Origin: Candidatus Ulvibacter alkanivorans
GTDB lineage: Bacteria; Bacteroidota; Bacteroidia; Flavobacteriales; Flavobacteriaceae
Direction of reading: 5' to 3'
NCBI RefSeq assembly: GCF_003333325.1
Contig: NZ_QOLC01000076.1
Span: 1-22,209 of the forward strand
DNA: 22,209 nt
Part shown: one piece after another, positions 1 through 6,849 of the stretch
Position numbering within the stretch: position 1 is the first letter of the stretch
Layout: each line of letters begins with the position of its first letter
Translations under genes and position numbers: made by a program
Notes under the pieces: generated by a model
Databases searched by the model: none
Told to the model about the DNA's origin: nothing
What the model saw: only the letters and a program-made list of their open reading frames with translations

Positions 1-26
1 ATGTTTCGTTAGATAAAAAATATACG

Positions 27-34
27 TATTTTTG
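27..34 (+). promoter_or_regulatory. Possible -7 promoter element upstream of coxIII
   Basis: TATTTTTG matches the Bacteroidota -7 consensus TAnnTTTG exactly and lies 27 bases before the subunit III start. No good TTG -33 box is visible at the usual spacing, because the window begins too close upstream. A stop codon (TAG) at 10-12 may be the end of the preceding gene, but three visible codons are too few to identify it. In an AT-rich intergenic stretch the match could be chance. Confidence 0.3.
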
Positions 35-61
35 AACCCTATTTAAAACCAAATTCTTTGT

Positions 62-1042
62 ATGGAAGCTACTGTTGTTAAAACAGGTACCGAAGGAAAA
101 ACCTGGGGTGGAGGAAACAAACCACTACGTGCCAGCTATGGTAAAATGATGATGTGGTTTTTCATCGTTTCAGATGCCTTGACTTTTTCAGGATTTCTTG
201 CCTCTTACGGATTCTCACGATTTAAATTTATCGATTCCTGGCCAATAGCCGATGAGGTATTTACTCACTTTCCGTTTTTACATGGTGTAGATGCACCTAT
301 GTATTACGTGGCCTTGATGACCTTTATCTTGATCTTCTCGTCTGTAACAATGGTATTGGCAGTAGATGCAGGGCATAAAATGCAGAAGAATAAAGTGATC
401 ATTTATATGTTCTTAACTATTATTGGTGGAGCCGTATTTGTTGGATCACAAGCATGGGAATGGGCAACCTTTATTAAAGGGGATTATGGAGCGGTAGAGA
501 CCAAAGGTGGAAAAATATTACAATTCTTGAATACAGAAGGCGAACGGGTCGCAATTGGCGACTTTGCCGTAAAAATACCAACCGCTAGAGATATCCATGA
601 CGAAACAAATGGAATTTGGTACGAAGCAGAAGCTACAAAAACATCCTTTTCCTTTGAAGAAGTTAAAGCCGGATTCTTAGCCAACGATGATCTCTTAATC
701 CGTACCCAATACCTCGATGAGAACGGCGCACCAACTGTGCTGTCTAGAGAAGAGTCGATCACCAAGATCGTAAATGACGGAAAACTAGTAGTAGAAGGCG
801 CAAATCTGAAACACAATGAATACGGAACACCGTTATTCGCAGACTTCTTTTTCTTTATTACCGGATTTCATGGATTCCACGTATTCTCTGGGGTTATCAT
901 TAACATTATTGTTTTCTTTAATGTAGTAATTGGAACCTACGAACGTAGAGGACATTACGAAATGGTAGAAAAGGTTGGACTTTATTGGCACTTTGTAGAT
1001 TTAGTATGGGTATTTGTATTTACCTTCTTTTACCTTGTATAA
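62..1042 (+). CDS. Cytochrome c oxidase subunit III (long form with soluble insertion)
   Basis: This is the core non-catalytic subunit III of a haem-copper terminal oxidase in the inner membrane. Hydrophobic helices are visible at about residues 29-51, 80-102, 111-131, 260-290 and 305-326. The last two carry the family signatures FFITGFHGFHVFSG (264-277) and YWHFVDLVWVFVF (308-320). Between helices three and four lies a hydrophilic stretch of about 120 residues (about 140-258), rich in charged residues. Ordinary bacterial subunit III has only a short loop there, so the protein is 326 residues rather than the roughly 190-270 usual elsewhere. Long subunit III copies of this kind occur in Bacteroidota. 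Subunit IV follows after 19 bases and is almost certainly co-transcribed. Subunits I and II are not in the window. Confidence 0.93.
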   Translation: MEATVVKTGTEGKTWGGGNKPLRASYGKMMMWFFIVSDALTFSGFLASYGFSRFKFIDSWPIADEVFTHFPFLHGVDAPMYYVALMTFILIFSSVTMVLAVDAGHKMQKNKVIIYMFLTIIGGAVFVGSQAWEWATFIKGDYGAVETKGGKILQFLNTEGERVAIGDFAVKIPTARDIHDETNGIWYEAEATKTSFSFEEVKAGFLANDDLLIRTQYLDENGAPTVLSREESITKIVNDGKLVVEGANLKHNEYGTPLFADFFFFITGFHGFHVFSGVIINIIVFFNVVIGTYERRGHYEMVEKVGLYWHFVDLVWVFVFTFFYLV

Positions 1043-1061
1043 AAAGCACAATTAGTACGAA

Positions 1062-1445
1062 ATGGCACACGAACATAAACTAGCAATTTTTAGAGGAACG
1101 CTAAAGTTCAAATCGAACATAGCGAAAATATGGGGAGTCTTTGTATTTCTTTCCATCGTTACGATCATAGAAGTGGTATTAGGTATTGTTAAGCCGGAAG
1201 TGCTTATCGATAATAAGTTTTTAGCAATGAAATTGCTAAACTGGATCTTTATAATCTTGACCTTGGTAAAAGCGTATTATATTACTTGGGACTTTATGCA
1301 CATGCGAGATGAGAAAAAATCGCTGCGTCGTTCTGTAGTATGGACCGCAATCTTCCTCATCTGCTATTTGGTTCTTATACTATTGATTGAAGGAGATTAT
1401 ATCTTTGACGTATACAAATCAAACTACGTAAAGTTCGATTTTTAA
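1062..1445 (+). CDS. Cytochrome c oxidase subunit IV (prokaryotic type)
   Basis: A small three-helix membrane protein of 127 residues, with helices at about 22-44, 55-78 and 91-110, a short charged N-terminus (MAHEHK) and the motif YITWDFMHMRDEKKSLR (73-89) between helices two and three. Length, topology and position directly behind subunit III fit the prokaryotic subunit IV family. These proteins are thought to stabilise the oxidase rather than take part in catalysis. The gene is followed within 25 bases by a strong terminator, so the structural oxidase transcript probably ends here. The assignment rests partly on synteny, because the family is poorly conserved in sequence. Confidence 0.88.
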   Translation: MAHEHKLAIFRGTLKFKSNIAKIWGVFVFLSIVTIIEVVLGIVKPEVLIDNKFLAMKLLNWIFIILTLVKAYYITWDFMHMRDEKKSLRRSVVWTAIFLICYLVLILLIEGDYIFDVYKSNYVKFDF

Positions 1446-1469
1446 TCGATACAAATAATAAATATATTT

Positions 1470-1500
1470 AACCCCTTCCAACAAACGAAGGGGTTTTTTT
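1470..1500 (+). terminator. Intrinsic terminator after cytochrome oxidase subunit IV
   Basis: A perfect 9-bp stem, AACCCCTTC (1470-1478) paired with GAAGGGGTT (1487-1495), encloses an 8-base loop and runs into seven T residues (1494-1500). It lies 25 bases after the subunit IV stop codon and 25 bases before the acyltransferase start, so it separates the two transcripts. Confidence 0.9.
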
Positions 1501-1524
1501 ATAGGTTATTCCCAAAAGCAATTC

Positions 1525-2997
1525 ATGTTATTCAATTCCATCGATTTTGCACTGTTCTTTCCAATAGTATTTATACTGTACTGGATGGTCGCAAAAAAAC
1601 TACAGCTGCGAAACGCACTTATCTTAGTAGCTAGTTATGTGTTCTATGGTTGGTGGGACTGGCGTTTTTTGTTACTGATAGTTATAAGTTCGGCCGTGGA
1701 TTATGTTGTCGGGCAACAACTAATTAAGGCGCAATCCAACGCACAGCGAAAATGGCTATTAGGAGTAAGCCTCCTGGTTAACCTAGGCTTTTTGTGCTAT
1801 TTTAAATATGCAAACTTCTTTATCGAGACCTTTATCGATGGATTCCGATTGTTCGGGATGCAGTTAGAATCAACTACACTAAACATCATACTTCCGGTGG
1901 GAATAAGTTTCTATACATTCCAAACCTTAAGCTATACCATCGATATCTACAATAAGAAATTACAACCGACAAAAGATGCGTTGGCGTTTTTTTCGTTTGT
2001 GGCCTTCTTCCCTCAGTTGGTGGCAGGCCCTATTGAACGTGCTGCTCATCTTTTACCACAATTTCATAAGACCTATACTTTTAATTACAATAGAGTACGT
2101 AGTGGTTTGTTACTAATGGCTTTTGGTCTGTTCAAGAAAATGGTCATTGCCGATAGAGCGGCCATATATGCCAATGAAGTGTTCAATAGCCCTGAAGCGT
2201 ACAATGGGGTTCCATATCTTATCGGGATCTTTCTTTTTGCCTTTCAGATCTATTGCGATTTTTCCGGATATAGCGATATAGCGATAGGTGCTGCACGTAC
2301 GATGGGCTTTGACCTAATGAAGAATTTCGATTCCCCTTACTTTTCTCGATCCTTAACCGAATTTTGGCGGCGTTGGCATATTTCATTATCTACTTGGTTT
2401 CGAGACTATGTGTATATCCCATTGGGAGGCAGTAAAAAAGGCAGATTTCGCACCTATGCCAACTTGTTTATCGTTTTTGTAGTAAGTGGTCTATGGCATG
2501 GCGCCGCCATTACCTTTGTCGTCTGGGGTGCGATCCACGGGATCGTATTAATGGTCGAAAAAGCACTGTACTCGGCAAAACAACCACTGTATAAAAAATC
2601 ATACCTTATTACACAAAATTGGCTGGCACGCCTTCTTTCGGCAATAATGATCTTTTCGATCGTATGTTTGGCGTGGATATTTTTTAGAGCGAACAGTATG
2701 GGAGATGCTATATTAATACTGAAGGGTGTGTTTACCACTTTCAACTGGGATCAAATTACATTGTTAGAAACATATAAAATAGGCTTTACCGGAATCGAAT
2801 TCTGGGTGCTACTTGGCTTTATTGCATTATTGTGTGTGGCAGAGATCATGCATAAGCGATTCAATTTATTTAGGTTAATGCAAAAACAGCCTATAGTGAT
2901 ACGCTGGAGTAGTTATCTCGTGATCGTGTTTACTATTATTGTATTTGGGGTCTATGGCACAGGAATACCAAAGGAATTTATCTATTTTCAATTTTAA
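1525..2997 (+). CDS. MBOAT-family O-acyltransferase (AlgI-like)
   Basis: A polytopic membrane O-acyltransferase of 490 residues. The N-terminus MLFNSIDFALFFPIVF is typical of AlgI-type MBOAT proteins. Other family landmarks are VAGPIERAAHLLPQ (166-179), IYCDFSGYSDIAIG (242-255), the loop RRWHISLSTWFRDYVYIPLG (282-301) and SGLWHGAA (321-328), whose His325 matches the invariant catalytic histidine. AlgI and its relatives pass an acyl group, usually acetyl from acetyl-CoA, across the membrane to a periplasmic transferase that modifies a polysaccharide or other surface polymer. The next gene starts immediately after this stop codon and encodes an SGNH-like protein, the expected partner. The natural acceptor cannot be read from the sequence, since no polysaccharide synthesis genes are nearby. 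Confidence 0.94.
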   Translation: MLFNSIDFALFFPIVFILYWMVAKKLQLRNALILVASYVFYGWWDWRFLLLIVISSAVDYVVGQQLIKAQSNAQRKWLLGVSLLVNLGFLCYFKYANFFIETFIDGFRLFGMQLESTTLNIILPVGISFYTFQTLSYTIDIYNKKLQPTKDALAFFSFVAFFPQLVAGPIERAAHLLPQFHKTYTFNYNRVRSGLLLMAFGLFKKMVIADRAAIYANEVFNSPEAYNGVPYLIGIFLFAFQIYCDFSGYSDIAIGAARTMGFDLMKNFDSPYFSRSLTEFWRRWHISLSTWFRDYVYIPLGGSKKGRFRTYANLFIVFVVSGLWHGAAITFVVWGAIHGIVLMVEKALYSAKQPLYKKSYLITQNWLARLLSAIMIFSIVCLAWIFFRANSMGDAILILKGVFTTFNWDQITLLETYKIGFTGIEFWVLLGFIALLCVAEIMHKRFNLFRLMQKQPIVIRWSSYLVIVFTIIVFGVYGTGIPKEFIYFQF

Positions 2998-4449
2998 ATG
3001 AAACAACTGGTCATTAAAGTTATATTGTTTACCGGGTTAGTGACAGCCGTCCTTTACCTATGTGATGATTTTTTCGTGGATGGCCAACATAGGAGTTATC
3101 AATCATTTCAATCTATTTACCAACACGAAAAGAATTCTATAGATGTTGTTTTCCTCGGAAACTCTCACTTGTACATGGGTGTGGATAATTTTATTATTGA
3201 AAGCAAGTGCGATATTAATACGATAAGTGTAGCTGCGGGCCGACTAAATATCGCCGAAGTGTATTTTAACCTGCAGGAGGTGTTGAAGTACCATACCCCC
3301 AAACTAGTTGTGATTGAAACCTGGCCGCTTATTTCTGAAGGAGACGCCTATAACAAGATCTTTACCAGATTCAAGCAGTTGCATTCTAGTAACTTTTACA
3401 ACCCCAGTTACAAACGGTTTGGATGGGTGCAAACCAAGGAGTTGATCCTGTCCAACAGAGAACACCGACTCTATAAATTCTTCAACATGGCGAAGAACCA
3501 CGATTGGTGGAAAGACCCCGAGAGATGGTCGCGGCAACTTCGTAGCAATAAAGAGCTCGTAGCTTCAGAATTTATCCAAGCCCACGCGAAGAATGATAAA
3601 GTGTTTTCCGAAGAACAACTGCAAGAATTTAGGGCTATAGCACCAAAGTTTTCATATTCTGAAATGTATCTATCAGAAATGGAAAAAGAGTATTTAGCAT
3701 CTATATTGAAACTGTCTAAGCAACACAAATTCGAACTTTTATTTATAACAGTTCCTGTGTTTGATCAATATTACAAAGTGACGAAACCCGGTTTTGAACG
3801 TGTCCATAATGAACTAGAGCACTATTTTTCCGAAGAAAAAAATGTTACCATCCTCAACATCAACAAAGCGTTCAACGGGTTGGATTACACGCACGTTATC
3901 CCGGAAAAAGACAAAGATGCCAATCAGCATCTCAACTATAAAGGCATTATTAAAACGAGTAACTATCTCGCCAACTTTTTAATCGACCAATACGATCTAA
4001 AGGCAACACATCCGGTGCCAACAAATTCGCCTGAGGCGTTGATGTATCGCAATGTAACCATTCAAGATGACCCTTCCTTTAAGGGGAAGCTTACCCATTT
4101 TAATAAAAAATGGATTGGGCCTGACACTGTATTGACCATCCCTAAAAAACAATCTAAATTTGTACTGCAAGGATGGAGCAATAAACGAGGAGTAAACGAT
4201 AGGGCGGCTAAACGTTCTTTGATCTTTAAAAAGGACACTAATTTTGTGTATGTCTCCCACTTTCGAAACGTAAGGATCGATTCGACCCCTGCGACCCAAG
4301 ACACCACTTCGTATATTAAAACAGGATTTCAATTTGAACTCGATACGAACTTATTGGAACCCGGTTCCTATTCGATTTATCTTAGTACTCAGGCCAAAGA
4401 TGGAACCTACTATTATAAGGATCTAGTAAAACAATTGGTGGTTCAATAG
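2998..4449 (+). CDS. SGNH-hydrolase-like membrane-anchored protein, probable O-acyltransferase partner
   Basis: The start codon directly abuts the stop of the MBOAT gene, indicating coupled expression. One N-terminal hydrophobic segment (about 4-21) would anchor or export the protein, leaving most of its 483 residues in the periplasm. DVVFLGNSHLYMG (49-61) is the block I nucleophile motif of SGNH enzymes, with Ser56 in GNSH. Near the end of the catalytic region, D307 and H311 in KDANQHLNYKG resemble the Asp/His block. The family is analogous to AlgJ/AlgX, which transfer the acetyl group delivered by AlgI-type MBOAT proteins. After about residue 345 comes a 135-residue tail rich in predicted strands, perhaps a polymer-binding module. 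Assignment as a transferase rather than an esterase is inferred from the pairing. The D-to-H spacing is three residues instead of the usual two. Confidence 0.75.
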   Translation: MKQLVIKVILFTGLVTAVLYLCDDFFVDGQHRSYQSFQSIYQHEKNSIDVVFLGNSHLYMGVDNFIIESKCDINTISVAAGRLNIAEVYFNLQEVLKYHTPKLVVIETWPLISEGDAYNKIFTRFKQLHSSNFYNPSYKRFGWVQTKELILSNREHRLYKFFNMAKNHDWWKDPERWSRQLRSNKELVASEFIQAHAKNDKVFSEEQLQEFRAIAPKFSYSEMYLSEMEKEYLASILKLSKQHKFELLFITVPVFDQYYKVTKPGFERVHNELEHYFSEEKNVTILNINKAFNGLDYTHVIPEKDKDANQHLNYKGIIKTSNYLANFLIDQYDLKATHPVPTNSPEALMYRNVTIQDDPSFKGKLTHFNKKWIGPDTVLTIPKKQSKFVLQGWSNKRGVNDRAAKRSLIFKKDTNFVYVSHFRNVRIDSTPATQDTTSYIKTGFQFELDTNLLEPGSYSIYLSTQAKDGTYYYKDLVKQLVVQ

Positions 4450-4532
4450 GACAGCACACCTAAAAACAAAATCAATACTTCTTTGAAGCGAAATAAATTT
4501 TAGATGACCCAATGAAAATTAACGTCCTAAGG

Positions 4533-4563
4533 TTGTTCAACCCCTGTTTAGGTCTTATTTTTG
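4533..4563 (+). promoter_or_regulatory. Promoter of the SCO/DUF420 oxidase-maturation operon
   Basis: TATTTTTG (4556-4563) is an exact match to the Bacteroidota -7 box TAnnTTTG, with TTG (4533-4535) 20 bases upstream, inside the usual spacing. The start codon of the first gene follows 17 bases after the -7 box. The -33 box lies within an inverted repeat, GGTTG-TT-CAACC (4531-4542), flanked by CCTAA (4526-4530) and TTAGG (4548-4552), which could be a regulator site. This is the best promoter candidate in the window. Confidence 0.6.
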
Positions 4564-4580
4564 CAGCTTAAAATGAGGTC

Positions 4581-5231
4581 ATGCAATTAAAAAAATATAT
4601 AACGTTGGGGGTGCTGTTCATTCTGCCCATTACCATGTATCTATTCTTTGCTTCAGGGAAAGATAATTTTGGTCGTTTACCAACGTTAACTACCCAAGTG
4701 AACGAGCTTGATGCATTTACGACCTTAGATGGAGAAAAGGTTAAGTTGGAGGATCAAATTACGGTATTGGGATTCTTCGGAAAGGACCCGTTGCAACATA
4801 AAGCCAATGCTTTCAATCTAACGCATAAGATCTATAAGAAAAATCGAGAGTTTCACGATTTTCAATTTGTCATATTGGTGGCTGAAGGGTCGGAAGCGGC
4901 CGCTTCAGAATTAAAAGAAAAACTTTCAGAAATAGTTGCTGTCGATCAGTGGAAATTTGCCGTGGGAACGACCGAAGCGATTCAAGAGGTGTTCCAATCG
5001 CTAGAAACAAATTATACACTTTCCGAAGAAATAAGCGTCCCTTATGTATTCATTATCGATAAGAAAAGAAACCTTAGGGGAAGGGATGACGACGAAGATG
5101 TTGGGGTACTTTACGGATTTGATGCGCGTGATTATTCAGAGATCAACAATAAAATGGGCGACGACGTAAAAGTGATCCTGGCCGAGTACCGTCTAGCCTT
5201 AAAAAAATACAAAGCAGATAGAGAGATATAG
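4581..5231 (+). CDS. SCO-like thioredoxin-fold membrane protein without cysteines
   Basis: This protein of 216 residues has one N-terminal membrane anchor (about 7-24) followed by a domain that looks like a degenerate SCO/thioredoxin fold. The start of the fold is visible in LDAFTTLDGEKVKLEDQITVLGFFG (43-67), and YVFIIDKKRNLRGR (155-168) corresponds to the FALIDKEGNIRSR stretch of the next gene. Where a SCO protein has CxxxC, this one has GKDPLQHKAN (67-76), and there is no cysteine anywhere in the protein. It therefore cannot bind copper through thiols or act as a thiol oxidoreductase. The true SCO gene follows after 5 bases. A structural or regulatory role in oxidase assembly is inferred from position only. 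It could equally be described as a conserved hypothetical protein. Confidence 0.7.
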   Translation: MQLKKYITLGVLFILPITMYLFFASGKDNFGRLPTLTTQVNELDAFTTLDGEKVKLEDQITVLGFFGKDPLQHKANAFNLTHKIYKKNREFHDFQFVILVAEGSEAAASELKEKLSEIVAVDQWKFAVGTTEAIQEVFQSLETNYTLSEEISVPYVFIIDKKRNLRGRDDDEDVGVLYGFDARDYSEINNKMGDDVKVILAEYRLALKKYKADREI

Positions 5232-5236
5232 AACTT

Positions 5237-5950
5237 ATGAAAAAGGCAAATTATTCATATATAGGTATATCATTTGTTATCCTGATCTTTGGGATCATCT
5301 TTATTCCTAAGATCATCAATCGAATTAACAATAATGAGATCGTAGACGAGGATCGACACAACTTGGAACGAAAATCATTGCAAAAGCAAGTAGAATTAGC
5401 GCGTATAGGAAATAAGACGGTGCCTGATTTTAGTTTAGTAAATCAAGAAGGTGATACCATTACCAATGCCTATTATGACGACAAGGTGTATGTAGCCGAG
5501 TTCTTTTTTACCACCTGCCCAAGTATTTGTCCCATTATGACCACCAATATGTTAAAAGTGCAGGAAGCCTTTAAGGAGGATAGTGATTTTGGAATTGCTT
5601 CTTTTAGTATCGATCCAACTTACGACACTCCCCAAGTACTTAAACAATATGCCGACGGGTACGGTGCGACTCATCCACACTGGAATTTCCTAACGGGCGA
5701 GAAATCTAAGATCCACGCGTTAGCGAATGAAGGTTTTAATATCTATGCTGCACAAAATGAAGAAGTAGATGGTGGGTTCGAACATCAAGGGTACTTTGCC
5801 TTGATAGATAAAGAAGGAAACATACGCTCTCGTGTCGATAAAAATGGGAATCCGATAATCTACTACGACGGGCTAGAAGATGAAAGCATCGAAATGCTTA
5901 TAGAAGACATTCAAATTTTATTAGAAAATGACTCAAGTGAAACAAATTAA
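5237..5950 (+). CDS. SCO1/SenC-family copper chaperone
   Basis: SCO proteins deliver copper to, or reduce the cysteines of, the CuA site of cytochrome c oxidase subunit II on the periplasmic side. This one has an N-terminal anchor (about 8-25), a short linker and a thioredoxin-like domain. The metal-binding motif TTCPSICP (92-99) supplies Cys94 and Cys98. His183 in FEHQGYFALID (181-191) occupies the place of the third ligand. SIDPTYDTP (124-132) is the typical SCO motif after the second strand. At 237 residues it has normal length. It overlaps the next gene by 23 bases and sits between two other oxidase-maturation candidates, so these genes form one operon. Confidence 0.95.
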   Translation: MKKANYSYIGISFVILIFGIIFIPKIINRINNNEIVDEDRHNLERKSLQKQVELARIGNKTVPDFSLVNQEGDTITNAYYDDKVYVAEFFFTTCPSICPIMTTNMLKVQEAFKEDSDFGIASFSIDPTYDTPQVLKQYADGYGATHPHWNFLTGEKSKIHALANEGFNIYAAQNEEVDGGFEHQGYFALIDKEGNIRSRVDKNGNPIIYYDGLEDESIEMLIEDIQILLENDSSETN

Positions 5951-6458
5951 TTCTAAAAAGTATACAGTATGGATCTGGATACTTTCTATCGCGATCCCTG
6001 TTGTGGTGGCTTTATTATTCAGTGTGCGCATCCCAGGTGTAGAACGTCTAGGATTTTTACCACCAATCTATGCCACCATAAATGGAGTGACCGCCATCTT
6101 ACTGGTAACGGCTGTTTACCAAATTAGAAAGGGAAATCAGAAGACGCACGAGCGACTTATGAAAACCGCTATCTTATTGTCTGCGTTATTTCTAGTCATG
6201 TATGTTGCATACCATATGACCTCAGACTCTACCCCCTATGGTGGCGAAGGACTGTTGCGATATGTGTACTTTTTTATTTTAATTACGCATATTGTCCTGT
6301 CTATTACCGTAATTCCATTTGTACTTATAACGTATGTGCGTGCGATTACCGGAAGGTTCAAAATGCATAAGAAAATAGCACGAATCACGTTTCCTATATG
6401 GTTGTATGTGGCAGTTACCGGTGTTATTGTCTATCTAATGATCTCACCCTATTATTAA
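5928..6458 (+). CDS. DUF420 membrane protein (CtaM/YozB type)
   Basis: A 176-residue integral membrane protein with five hydrophobic helices at about 13-33, 44-66, 77-97, 109-139 and 150-172. Four histidines in or near the helices, His74, His96, His121 and His147, fit the conserved-histidine pattern of DUF420. The Firmicutes member CtaM (YozB in Bacillus) is needed for activity of aa3-type oxidases, which agrees with the location here beside a SCO chaperone. The start codon lies 23 bases inside the SCO gene in another frame, suggesting translational coupling. The biochemical function in Bacteroidota has not been shown, so the role in haem or oxidase maturation is inferred. Confidence 0.88.
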   Translation: MTQVKQINSKKYTVWIWILSIAIPVVVALLFSVRIPGVERLGFLPPIYATINGVTAILLVTAVYQIRKGNQKTHERLMKTAILLSALFLVMYVAYHMTSDSTPYGGEGLLRYVYFFILITHIVLSITVIPFVLITYVRAITGRFKMHKKIARITFPIWLYVAVTGVIVYLMISPYY

Positions 6459-6474
6459 CAGTGAACCATAGTAC

Positions 6475-6702
6475 ATGAAGTTTAGATATATCTTTTTATT
6501 GTTGTTCTTGATCTCGGTACTTCCTGCCGAGGCTCAGTGCGCCATGTGTCGAGCAGTATTAGAAAGTGAAGAAAGTGGCCAGGCGGCCAAAGGGATCAAT
6601 AATGGTATCACTTATCTAATGATCATTCCTTATATTCTGATAGGAGGCATAGGGTACGCTATTTACAGAAGTAGACAGCGTGAAAAATTGGAAGAAAATT
6701 AA
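6475..6702 (+). CDS. Small secreted CxxC single-span membrane protein of unknown function
   Basis: I do not recognise a named family for this 75-residue protein. It begins with a clear signal peptide (MKFRYIFLLLFLISVLPAEA, likely cleaved before Gln21). The mature end reads QCAMCRAVLES, giving a CxxC pair (Cys22, Cys25) at the very start of the mature protein. After a short polar stretch comes one membrane segment (about 46-65, IGGIGYAIY at its end) and a charged tail. The CxxC would face the periplasm. It is the last gene of the SCO/DUF420 operon, 16 bases behind DUF420, so it may handle copper, haem or thiols during oxidase assembly. That role is inferred from context. The sequence before Cys22 is not a good lipobox, so I do not call it a lipoprotein. 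Confidence 0.78.
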   Translation: MKFRYIFLLLFLISVLPAEAQCAMCRAVLESEESGQAAKGINNGITYLMIIPYILIGGIGYAIYRSRQREKLEEN

Positions 6703-6800
6703 CAATATCTTTACAGTTAGGATGTAACAACTGTCGCCTAAAATTGTCTTATGGTGCAGACTCCCGCAAACCATTGCTATTAGAAGTCTTAACATCAATT

Positions 6801-6833
6801 TTGCAAATTCAGAATTAAATTTTCTCACTTTTG
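6801..6833 (+). promoter_or_regulatory. Possible promoter of the efflux operon
   Basis: TTG at 6801-6803 and CACTTTTG at 6826-6833 (one mismatch to TAnnTTTG) are 22 bases apart, and the ATPase start codon follows 16 bases later. The 147-base gap between operons makes a promoter here likely. No convincing terminator for the upstream operon is visible in this gap. Confidence 0.4.
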
Positions 6834-6849
6834 CATTTTACTCAATAGA

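Noticed and set aside
484..816. 110-codon open frame on the minus strand inside subunit III
   Set aside because: It lies wholly within a confidently identified gene in another frame and has no recognisable motif. It is an expected shadow.
1463..1470. TATATTTA as a promoter of the acyltransferase gene
   Set aside because: It lies before the terminator at 1470-1500, so a transcript from it would run straight into the hairpin. It also lacks the final G.
4490..4505. Weak hairpin CTTC-TTT-GAAG region after the SGNH-like gene as a terminator
   Set aside because: It has a 4-bp stem with no T-run. No real terminator of the acyltransferase pair can be supported.
6713..6741. Inverted pairs ACAGTT/AACTGT and TTAGG/CCTAA after the CxxC gene
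   Set aside because: The arms are short and interleaved so they cannot form at the same time, and no T-run follows, so it is not a convincing terminator.
6616..6828. 70-codon minus-strand frame covering the gap before the efflux operon
   Set aside because: It overlaps the CxxC gene, has no signal or domain, and its composition looks like translated intergenic sequence.
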